From Mycobacterium sp. (GTDB lineage: Bacteria > Actinomycetota > Actinomycetes > Mycobacteriales > Mycobacteriaceae), in contig JAHFVB010000237.1 in assembly GCA_023264755.1 (NCBI GenBank), positions 1 through 7,644 of the forward strand: 7,644 nucleotides of DNA, read 5' to 3'. The translations under genes were made by a program, and so were the position numbers. This document shows positions 1 through 5,108 of this stretch, piece after piece. The stretch's first letter is position 1; each line of letters starts with the position of its first letter. The notes below the pieces were generated by a model, which saw only the letters and a program-made list of their open reading frames with translations, had not been told where the DNA came from and did no database searches.

Positions 1-27
1 TGGGTTCATTGACAGCCACCCCGGGAG

Positions 28-57
28 CTTGGTGGTGGCAGAAGTGTCACCACCAAG
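28..57. other. Strong perfect-loop hairpin (13-bp stem, 4-nt loop)
   Basis: The left arm CTTGGTGGTGGCA (28-40) pairs with TGTCACCACCAAG (45-57). The stem has 13 pairs including one G-U wobble, and the loop is GAAG. No T-run follows on either strand, so it is not a classic intrinsic terminator. It could still stop or slow transcription entering from the left (an IS gene) or leaving leftwards towards the expected lexA gene. The structure is seen directly; its role is inferred. Confidence 0.6.
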
Positions 58-65
58 ACCACCCG

Positions 66-109
66 AACCGTCACCGATGTCCTGATGCAGAACTGTCACC
101 GATGTCCTG
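66..109. repeat. Pair of 19-bp direct repeats, 25-bp period
   Basis: AACCGTCACCGATGTCCTG at 66-84 and AACTGTCACCGATGTCCTG at 91-109 differ at one base and start 25 bases apart. Such paired words near a TGT...ACA end would be subterminal transposase-binding repeats of an insertion sequence, which is how I read them here. The second copy runs into GCGAGATGACA, the proposed element end at 119. Confidence 0.85.
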
Positions 110-161
110 CGAGATGACACTGTCGAGGTGTCGGTCGGGGTCTCGGGGCGACGACGCCTAC

Positions 162-184
162 TTGTCGGTGGCCCCGTTTATCGT
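162..184 (+). promoter_or_regulatory. RecA-independent DNA-damage promoter (RecA-NDp type) for chiZ
   Basis: TTGTCGGTG (162-170), eight bases, then TATCGT (179-184) is a full match to the published mycobacterial RecA-NDp consensus, TTGTCRgtg-N8-TAnnnT. Promoters of this class respond to DNA damage without RecA or LexA and depend on the ClpR-type activator. Transcription would start near 190, giving a leader of about 90 bases before chiZ. The M. tuberculosis orthologue Rv2719c is reported to be damage-inducible independently of RecA, which fits. Confidence 0.8.
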
Positions 185-194
185 TTGCAACAGT

Positions 195-210
195 TCGATC
201 ACATGTTCTA
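195..210. promoter_or_regulatory. SOS box 1 (LexA operator)
   Basis: TCGATCACATGTTCTA matches the mycobacterial SOS box TCGAAC-N4-GTTCGA at 5 of 6 bases in each half. It lies just downstream of the expected RecA-NDp start site, so bound LexA could also obstruct that promoter. It is placed to serve both chiZ to the right and a leftward lexA gene expected outside the window. Confidence 0.7.
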
Positions 211-214
211 TCCA

Positions 215-230
215 TCGAACACACTATCGA
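215..230. promoter_or_regulatory. SOS box 2 (weaker LexA operator)
   Basis: TCGAACACACTATCGA has one perfect half-site (TCGAAC) and a second half matching 4 of 6 bases (TATCGA against GTTCGA). It starts exactly 20 bases after box 1, about two helical turns, so two LexA dimers could sit on the same DNA face. A TAnnnT element, TATGGT at 232-237, follows directly and may be the -10 of a LexA-controlled chiZ promoter. Confidence 0.55.
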
Positions 231-281
231 TTATGGTTCGAACACAGAAGCGAACAACTCGCACGAGAGAGGCCCCAGAAG

Positions 282-737
282 ATGACCATCATCACCCGAG
301 AAGACCCCACTGATCTGGTCGTTCGTCCAGTACGGCCGCGTCAGGACGTCCGTCGCCGGCCACGGTCGACCCGCCCCGGCGGCGCGCCGTACCAGCACCG
401 CGGCACCGGGGTGCTGATGTCGCGGGCCTCCCATCGCCGCCGGCCGCTCACCCCTCTGTCGACCGTGCTGCTGGCCCTGGTCGCCGGCGCGATCACCCTG
501 TGGCTGGGCCTCGTTGCCCAACTCGGTGGCGTTGCGAAGTCGGCGGATTCGCCGGCCGCGGTGCCCAGCGAGCTGGCGGTGGTCAGGGTCCAGGCGGGTG
601 AATCGTTGCAGCAACTCGCGCAACGGATCGCCCCCGACGCATCGCCGGCAGCGGTCGTCCAGCAGATTCGCGAATTGAACAAGTTGGACTCGGCCACCGT
701 GGACCCCGGCCGGACCCTGATCGCCCCCGTCGGCTGA
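282..737 (+). CDS. chiZ: ChiZ, LysM-domain membrane protein, damage-inducible division inhibitor / cell-wall hydrolase
   Basis: A 151-residue protein matching M. tuberculosis Rv2719c/ChiZ in layout and sequence. Residues 1-57 form an arginine-rich cytoplasmic tail with 14 Arg; in ChiZ this part is disordered. One membrane segment lies at about 58-80 (TVLLALVAGAITLWLGLVAQ). After a short linker, a LysM peptidoglycan-binding domain covers about 99-149, from VVRVQAGESLQQLAQRIAP to GRTLIAPVG. The known role in M. tuberculosis is interference with septum formation after DNA damage, with reported cell-wall hydrolysis and contacts with the divisome. No classical hydrolase catalytic domain is visible. 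I chose ATG 282 because GAGAGAGG at 265-272 sits before it and the reading frame further upstream crosses the SOS boxes and promoter. Control is by the RecA-NDp promoter and the two SOS boxes. nrdR follows after 87 bases on the same strand. Confidence 0.9.
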   Translation: MTIITREDPTDLVVRPVRPRQDVRRRPRSTRPGGAPYQHRGTGVLMSRASHRRRPLTPLSTVLLALVAGAITLWLGLVAQLGGVAKSADSPAAVPSELAVVRVQAGESLQQLAQRIAPDASPAAVVQQIRELNKLDSATVDPGRTLIAPVG

Positions 738-753
738 AGCTCCGACATGCGCC

Positions 754-783
754 GTGAAATTCGCTGTCGTGCAACGGTAGGCT
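754..783 (+). promoter_or_regulatory. Possible sigma-A promoter for nrdR
   Basis: GTGAAA (754-759) matches TTGACA at 4 of 6 bases. It is followed after 18 bases by TAGGCT (778-783), which fits the mycobacterial -10 rule TAnnnT. The start site would fall near 790, leaving a short leader. The match is weak, so nrdR may equally be read from the chiZ promoters. I saw no clear NrdR box (ACACNATATATNGTGT type) in this 87-base gap. Confidence 0.25.
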
Positions 784-824
784 CGTATGCGTCCCCCGTA
801 GGAGCACGCGGCGAAGGAGCGGTG

Positions 825-1289
825 ATGCACTGTCCGTTCTGTCGCAATCCCGACTCGCGGGTGGTCGACTCCCGCGAGGCCGACGAAGGCCAGGCGATCA
901 GGCGTCGCCGGTCGTGTCCGGAATGCGGGCGCCGTTTCACCACCGTGGAGACCGCCGTGTTGGCCGTCGTCAAGCGCAGTGGGGTCACTGAGCCGTTCAG
1001 TCGGGAAAAGGTCATCAAGGGTGTCCGGCGGGCGTGTCAGGGCCGCCAGGTCGATGACGACGCCCTCAACCTGCTAGCGCAACAAGTCGAGGACGCCGTG
1101 CGGGCCACCGGATCGCCCGAGGTGCCGAGCAACGAAGTCGGACTCGCAATCCTTGGACCGTTGCGCGATCTCGATGAAGTCGCGTATCTGCGGTTCGCCT
1201 CGGTCTACCGCTCGTTCTCCTCCGCCGAGGACTTCGAGCGCGAGATCGAGGCCCTGCGCGCGCACCGCGGCGTCGCTACCTCCGGCTGA
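825..1289 (+). CDS. nrdR: NrdR, transcriptional repressor of ribonucleotide reductase genes
   Basis: A 154-residue protein, the length of M. tuberculosis NrdR and nearly identical to it as I recall that sequence. The N-terminal zinc ribbon uses C3, C6, C31 and C34 (MHCPFC ... CPECGRRF), with basic stretches that contact NrdR boxes. An ATP-cone covers about 46-136 ([16 protein letters not shown] ... [11 protein letters not shown]) and senses ATP/dATP. The protein represses nrd operons when dATP is high, and so links dNTP supply to the neighbouring damage genes. ATG 825 has a good ribosome site, AAGGAG at 814-819, five bases away. An in-frame GTG at 822 is only two bases from it and is less likely. 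The frame is open back to 747 without a better start. The stop lies six bases from the stop of the converging PhzF gene; a TCCGGC/GCCGGA pair (1281-1286 with 1307-1312) spans both ends but lacks a T-run. Confidence 0.96.
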   Translation: MHCPFCRNPDSRVVDSREADEGQAIRRRRSCPECGRRFTTVETAVLAVVKRSGVTEPFSREKVIKGVRRACQGRQVDDDALNLLAQQVEDAVRATGSPEVPSNEVGLAILGPLRDLDEVAYLRFASVYRSFSSAEDFEREIEALRAHRGVATSG

Positions 1290-1295
1290 GCCCGG

Positions 1296-1994
1296 TCAGT
1301 CCAGCTGCCGGACGCCGTCGTCGACGACGCGACCTGCGACCTGCACCCAGCCCTCCGGATCCCATCGGGTACTCAATTGGGAGCCTTGGCCCTGAATGAT
1401 CTCCAGATCACGACTCAGGTGGTCGGTGATGCGAACCGCCGCCGCGCCGGTCGCCTCGTCCTCGCGAATGCCCAAATGGCTGGCGAACAGCCGCGAGCGA
1501 ATGATCCCCGCGTCGCGATCGATCCACGCCCACAGGTAGTGCTCGACGTCATCGGAGTAATCGTCGGGGTCGGCGCTGAGCACCTCGTCAACCGAATCGA
1601 GGTCGTAGATGGAGAACTCCGGTGCCCATTCCGAGCGCGCCCTGATGACGGTGAACTCCCCATCCGGGCGGGTCTCGTAGCTCACCTGCACCACGCCCGC
1701 CGGCACTTGGAGTGTGTGGATCGGCATGCCACGGTCCTTGAGCCACCACGACGCACCCACGGTGGGATGTCCGGCGAAGGGCAACTCAGTGGTCGGTGTG
1801 AAGATGTGCGCGGTCGCGGTACTGGCGCCCGCGGTCGGCAGGTCGACGAAAATCGTCTCGCTGTAACCCAATTCGGTGGCGATGAGTTGTCGCTCCGGCG
1901 GCGGCGCCAGCCGGGCGTCGACCACCCCTAGGGGGTTGCCGAAGTTGCCTGCGGAATCGGTGAAGACGCGTAATACGCTCACGTCGAGGGACAT
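1296..1994 (-). CDS. PhzF-family isomerase/epimerase-like protein (Rv2716 orthologue)
   Basis: A 232-residue member of the PhzF family, which shares the diaminopimelate-epimerase fold (two similar alpha/beta halves with the active site between them). Family marks: [20 protein letters not shown] at the N-terminus; YSETIF with Glu46, equivalent to the catalytic Glu of Phz[11 protein letters not shown] (73-82); [10 protein letters not shown] in place of the usual EDPVTGSA (178-187); and a late GQG (202-204). It is shorter than most family members (about 260-300) but close to M. tuberculosis Rv2716, so it is a complete short form and not truncated. Substrate unknown; PhzF itself isomerises a phenazine precursor, and no phenazine genes are present here. 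ATG 1994 gives the right N-terminus, though its ribosome site is poor. It lies 43 bases behind the hydrolase gene and is probably last in that operon. Confidence 0.9.
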   Translation of the reverse strand: MSLDVSVLRVFTDSAGNFGNPLGVVDARLAPPPERQLIATELGYSETIFVDLPTAGASTATAHIFTPTTELPFAGHPTVGASWWLKDRGMPIHTLQVPAGVVQVSYETRPDGEFTVIRARSEWAPEFSIYDLDSVDEVLSADPDDYSDDVEHYLWAWIDRDAGIIRSRLFASHLGIREDEATGAAAVRITDHLSRDLEIIQGQGSQLSTRWDPEGWVQVAGRVVDDGVRQLD

Positions 1995-2037
1995 GGTCCG
2001 ATGCTACGTCGTGCCGATCGGGAGAATTCCGAACCGC

Positions 2038-3060
2038 TCAGGTAGCGCTGCGTTCGTCGTGTCCCATGGCATCGAGCACGGCGACCGGGTCATCGACGTT
2101 GCCCGTGATGGCCTGTTCGCTGATGCCGGTGCGCAGCAGGTTCCGCAGCAGGTCGTGGTCGTAGACGGCGGGTTCGGTGGAGTCGATGAACTTCTCGACC
2201 AACTCCACGAAGCGGTCTGGATCGTCGTGGAAGGGGAAGTGGCCCGAGCCCTCGAAGACCTCGAGCTGCGAGCCGGGCATGGCCGAATGCGCCAGCCTCG
2301 CGTGTTCGACCGGAATCACCGAGTCATGCGATCCCCAGATGAGTTGCACTGGAACGGATTCCGTCAGATAACATCGATCGAGCATGGTGACGACCTGCCC
2401 GCGCCAGTCCACGACTGCGCGCAGTGTGCGGGTGAACGCCGACGACGCGGTGGGCTCGGGCAGGTCGGCCAGGATCCGAACCACTTCGGGCAAGTCGCGG
2501 CCCAGCCGGGTGTCCCCGAGCAGCGCGCCGCCAATCCGACCGATCACCTGGATGGCCGGTAGCACCAGGGGCAGCCGCAGCAGGGCCAGTGCTTCGCTGC
2601 CCATCGGCACCGAAGCGATGCGAAGGGCGATGTTGACGTCCTGGGTGACGCCGCCGGCGCCGACGAGGATCAACCGGTCGACCAACTGAGGAAACTGATA
2701 GGCGAACTGCATCGCGACTCCGCCGCCCAGCGAATGTCCGATCACCGTGACGCGGTCGATGTCGAGCACGCTGAGCAGATCGCGCATGCCGTTGGCGTAG
2801 GCCGCCACCGAATAGTCGGCACGCGGCTTGTCCGACTTCCCGTGCCCCAGTAGATCCGGCGCGATGACGGTGAAGCGCTGCGCGAGCTTGCTCTGCACGG
2901 TTTCCCACGTCGTCGAGTTGTCGCCGATTCCGTGGATGAGGAGGATCGCGGGTCCGCTGCCGGCCATCCGAAACGCCCTGCGGTAGCCGTGGATGGTGCG
3001 GTACTGCAACGTCGGCGTGATTTCACGCACGGGCCGCAAGTTGGGCTTCCGCTTGGTCAT
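2038..3060 (-). CDS. Alpha/beta-fold hydrolase (Rv2715 orthologue)
   Basis: A 340-residue alpha/beta hydrolase, about the length of M. tuberculosis Rv2715. The order of motifs is typical: LLIHGIGDNSTTW with the oxyanion HG at 43-44, DLLGHGKSDKP (69-79), nucleophile Ser110 in GHSLGGG, acid Asp246 in WGSHDSVIP, and His274 in GSGHFPFHDDP. All catalytic residues are intact, so it should be active, but the substrate cannot be read from sequence; the family includes esterases, C-C hydrolases and lipases. No signal peptide or membrane segment is seen. ATG 3060 is preferred because GAGGAG ends nine bases before it. A TTG at 3069 is in frame but touches that ribosome site and is not a plausible start. 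The gene is 38 bases behind the PAC2 gene and 43 before the PhzF gene, so co-transcription is likely. Confidence 0.93.
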   Translation of the reverse strand: MTKRKPNLRPVREITPTLQYRTIHGYRRAFRMAGSGPAILLIHGIGDNSTTWETVQSKLAQRFTVIAPDLLGHGKSDKPRADYSVAAYANGMRDLLSVLDIDRVTVIGHSLGGGVAMQFAYQFPQLVDRLILVGAGGVTQDVNIALRIASVPMGSEALALLRLPLVLPAIQVIGRIGGALLGDTRLGRDLPEVVRILADLPEPTASSAFTRTLRAVVDWRGQVVTMLDRCYLTESVPVQLIWGSHDSVIPVEHARLAHSAMPGSQLEVFEGSGHFPFHDDPDRFVELVEKFIDSTEPAVYDHDLLRNLLRTGISEQAITGNVDDPVAVLDAMGHDERSAT

Positions 3061-3098
3061 GTTCGCCAACTCCTCGCCAACTTCACTGTCGGGCCCGG

Positions 3099-4079
3099 CT
3101 AGGGCGTCGTGTTGCCGTCGTCTCCGCCCATGGACTCATCACCACCAGCTTGTTGAGCGAGGAATCGCTCGAACTCGGCACCGAGTTCGTCACCGCTGGG
3201 TAGGTCTTCGTCGCGTGCCAGCAAGCTCCGATTTTCCTGAGCAGAGACGAACGCATCGTACTGGCGCTCCAATGCGCTCACCACTTGAGCGACCTCCGCA
3301 CTGGATTCCACCTGCTCGTTGATCTTGTCGTGGACTTCGGCGCCCGACGTCGTCAGCGCATTCAACGGCAGGTCGAGCGAGGCGGTCCGCGAAACCTGGG
3401 CAAGCAACGCCTCGGCCGCCGGGGGATAGTCCGTCTGCGCCAGATAGTGCGGCACGTGCACGGTGAAGCCCACGGTCTCGTGACCGTGCTGAGCCAGCCG
3501 ATACTCCAGCAGGTTGGACACGCTGGCGGGCACCTGAACCTCGCCGACCCACGGCTCGTGGTCGGCGATCAAGTCCTTGTTGCTGGCGTGGGCGGTCATG
3601 GTGATGGGCCGCGTGTGCGGCACCGCCATCGGAATGGTGCCCAGGCCGATGATCTGGCGCACGCCCAGCCGTTCGGCGAGCAACCGCACCGCCGTGATGA
3701 ATCGCTCCCACTTCAGATCGGGTTCCAGGCCGGCGAGCAGCAGGAATGGCGTGCCAACGCTGTCGTTCAGCGCGTAGAGGTTGAGCTCCGGGTCGTCGTA
3801 ACCGGTGAAGTGGTCGGTCTGGAACGTCATCAGAGGACGGCGGGAGCGGTAGTCCAGCAGTTCATCGATGGCAAAGGATGCCACCAGCTCGGTGTCCAGC
3901 GTGTTCTTCAGGTGGTCCGCGGCCAGCTTGATCGCGTGCCCGGCGTCGGAGAACCCTTCGAGCGCATGGATCATCACCGGTCCACGACCGTCTGCGGCGG
4001 ACAGCTGGGGGGCCGGAAACTCCAGCTCGTACATCCCGGTCCGCTCGTATTGATAGTGCTGCTCCTGGTCGTCAGCCAT
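3099..4079 (-). CDS. PAC2-family protein (Rv2714 orthologue)
   Basis: A 326-residue protein of the PAC2 family (proteasome assembly chaperone 2-like fold), closely matching M. tuberculosis Rv2714. The core covers about 34-235, with conserved LEGFSDAGHA (40-49), LLDYRSRRPLMTF (74-86), GLGTIPMAVPHTRPITMTAH (145-164) and HVPHYLAQTDYPPAA (208-222). A helical, charged segment follows (245-285), then the conserved DLPSGDELGAEFERF (292-306) and a variable Gly/Asp-rich tail. In eukaryotes PAC2 helps assemble the proteasome; no such role is shown for the actinobacterial branch and its function is unknown. ATG 4079 has AGGAGG eight bases upstream; the frame runs on to 4220 but lacks a comparable start. 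It is the first gene of the minus-strand run and is divergent from the protease gene. Cytoplasmic, with no signal peptide. Confidence 0.92.
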   Translation of the reverse strand: MADDQEQHYQYERTGMYELEFPAPQLSAADGRGPVMIHALEGFSDAGHAIKLAADHLKNTLDTELVASFAIDELLDYRSRRPLMTFQTDHFTGYDDPELNLYALNDSVGTPFLLLAGLEPDLKWERFITAVRLLAERLGVRQIIGLGTIPMAVPHTRPITMTAHASNKDLIADHEPWVGEVQVPASVSNLLEYRLAQHGHETVGFTVHVPHYLAQTDYPPAAEALLAQVSRTASLDLPLNALTTSGAEVHDKINEQVESSAEVAQVVSALERQYDAFVSAQENRSLLARDEDLPSGDELGAEFERFLAQQAGGDESMGGDDGNTTP

Positions 4080-4101
4080 TCGCTTTGCCTCCTCGTCCAC
4101 C

Positions 4102-4146
4102 AAGTGTCGCGCACTTTGGCGTCTATGCCATTGTGGCCCACACAAT
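4102..4146. promoter_or_regulatory. Two dyad-symmetric sites in the PAC2/protease divergent spacer
   Basis: AAGTGTCGCGCACTT (4102-4116) has 5-bp perfect arms plus a T-G pair around its centre. ATTGTGGCCCACACAAT (4130-4146) has perfect ATTGTG/CACAAT arms. On the minus strand the second site also holds the shifted palindrome TGTGGGCCACA. They lie 23 and 51 bases upstream of the PAC2 start, where an operator for the minus-strand operon or the divergent protease gene would be expected. No clear -10/-35 pair was found for either gene. The symmetry is seen directly; an operator role is inferred. Confidence 0.35.
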
Positions 4147-4231
4147 CGTTCGAACGCGGGGCCGGTACCTGGACATTCCGCCGAGCCGCTACTCCAGCCG
4201 TTGCCAGCGACTTCAGGCAAGATCGTTGACC

Positions 4232-5002
4232 ATGCGTGGCAGGTCGACGATCATGGCGGCCGGACTGCTGGTGTTCATCGCGTCCTGTGCTCAACAGCAC
4301 GCCGCGGCGGCCCAGCATCCGGTGCCCCCGGGGGCACCCCCCTCTGCGCCGGTCGCCAGCGTCGACCGCCGGGTGGGAGCGTTGTTCCTGGGCGACAAGT
4401 CCATGCACGTATGCAGTGGTTCGGTGTTGAACTCGGCTACCGGCGACCTAATCCTCACCGCGGCGCATTGCCTCACCAGCGGGATCGATTCGTACTTCGT
4501 GCCCGGTTACGACCGCAACGCCGCCGACGACGACTACTGGCGCATCGACGCCGTCTACCTGGATCCGCGCTGGCTGGCCGATCAGAATCCGTTGGCGGAC
4601 TTCGCCATTGCCAGGGTGAGTCGGGACCGAGGCGGCACGCTGGAGAAGCAGGCGGGTGGCGGGTTCGCGATCGGAGCGGCACCGAAGGGAGGCACCGAGG
4701 TCACCGTGACGGGGTACGCCCTGGGGGTGGGCGGGGCGCAGCTGGCCTGCCGGGCCCACACCGGAACGTTGCGCGGTTACCCGTCCCTGCCCTGTGCGGG
4801 CTTCGTCGACGGAACCAGCGGCGCGCCGTGGGTCTCCGGTTCGACGGTCACCGGGGTGATCGGCGGGCTCGACGGTGGCGGCTGCCAGGACGACGTGTCC
4901 TACTCGCCGCCGTTCGACGGGGCGGTCGCGCAGTTACTCGCCCGCGCGGAGGCCGGTGGTCCCGCCGACGCCGCGCCGGCGGCCTACGCCACCGAATGTT
5001 GA
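4232..5002 (+). CDS. Trypsin-like serine protease, predicted lipoprotein
   Basis: A 256-residue chymotrypsin-fold (S1-type) protease. The N-terminus MRGRSTIMAAGLLVFIASC has a basic start, a hydrophobic core and a lipobox IASC, so Cys19 is probably acylated and the enzyme anchored outside the membrane. A Pro/Ala-rich linker (20-45) precedes the catalytic domain. The triad is His79 in LTAAHC, Asp123 in NPLADFAIARV and Ser196 in GTSGAP, a variant of the usual GDSGGP. Other cysteines are C61 and C80 (flanking the His, likely a disulphide), C173 and C188, C218, and the very last residue, C256. ATG 4232 fits the signal sequence; its ribosome site is weak, and a TTG two codons earlier (4226) is possible. 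It lies between the PAC2 gene and sthA, a spot where I recall no gene in M. tuberculosis. Substrate unknown; secreted V8/trypsin-like proteases are the nearest family. Confidence 0.88.
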   Translation: MRGRSTIMAAGLLVFIASCAQQHAAAAQHPVPPGAPPSAPVASVDRRVGALFLGDKSMHVCSGSVLNSATGDLILTAAHCLTSGIDSYFVPGYDRNAADDDYWRIDAVYLDPRWLADQNPLADFAIARVSRDRGGTLEKQAGGGFAIGAAPKGGTEVTVTGYALGVGGAQLACRAHTGTLRGYPSLPCAGFVDGTSGAPWVSGSTVTGVIGGLDGGGCQDDVSYSPPFDGAVAQLLARAEAGGPADAAPAAYATEC

Positions 5003-5023
5003 AAGACGCCGCATGGTGAAAGC

Positions 5024-5108
5024 CACTACGCGTGGAACACCACTACGCGTGGAACACCACTACGCGTTGAGCACCGTTACGTGTGGAACACCACTACGTC
5101 TTGAACTG
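5024..5108. repeat. 17-bp tandem repeat array overlapping the sthA 3' end
   Basis: Five 17-base units run head to tail: CACTACGCGTGGAACAC at 5024-5040 and again at 5041-5057, then CACTACGCGTTGAGCAC (5058), CGTTACGTGTGGAACAC (5075) and CACTACGTCTTGAACTG (5092). The last unit holds the final codons and stop of sthA, so the array looks like repeated duplication of that gene end. Each unit alternates CCAC and GTGG words, which lets transcripts from either strand fold into small hairpins. It fills most of the gap between the convergent protease and sthA stop codons and may act as a two-way transcription barrier. Confidence 0.95.

Larger units (their letters stand above)
1..119. mobile_element. Probable end of an IS481-family-like insertion sequence (no transposase visible)
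   Basis: No gene is recognisable here. Read on the minus strand from position 119, the sequence begins TGTCATCTCGCAGGACATC and carries two copies of a CAGGACATCGGTGAC word. This resembles, from memory, the ends of actinobacterial IS481-family elements, which start TGT and contain repeated GGACATCGGTGACA-type words. The boundary at 119 is inferred from that TGT end. No target-site duplication can be checked, because the other end lies outside the window. A frame open from position 2 to a stop at 83-85 could be the tail of a gene entering from the left, but its residues match no family I recognise. The alternative is an ordinary, divergent lexA-chiZ spacer with a local duplication. Confidence 0.42.

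Noticed and set aside
1..9. Minus-strand ATG at 9 as the start of lexA
   Set aside because: Only three codons (M-N-P) are inside the window and no good ribosome site precedes it; the surrounding sequence looks like an insertion-sequence end.
238..253. Third possible SOS box (TCGAAC-ACAG-AAGCGA)
   Set aside because: One half is perfect but the other matches only 3 of 6 bases; too weak to call beside two better sites.
1281..1312. Two-way intrinsic terminator between nrdR and the PhzF gene
   Set aside because: The stem is only six pairs with a 20-base loop, lies partly in both genes and has no T-run.
3061..3069. TTG start for the hydrolase three codons upstream
   Set aside because: It abuts the GAGGAG ribosome site; ATG 3060 has normal nine-base spacing and fits the family N-terminus.
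4147..4156. CGTTCGAACG as a LexA site upstream of the protease
   Set aside because: It is a palindrome but lacks the TCGAAC-N4-GTTCGA spacing, so it is kept only as an unassigned dyad.
4201..5019. 272-codon frame overlapping the protease gene
   Set aside because: Arginine/glycine-rich out-of-frame shadow; the protease frame has the signal peptide, lipobox and full catalytic triad.
5024..5108. Short repeats as a CRISPR array
   Set aside because: The 17-bp units are directly adjacent with no spacers, and no cas gene is near.
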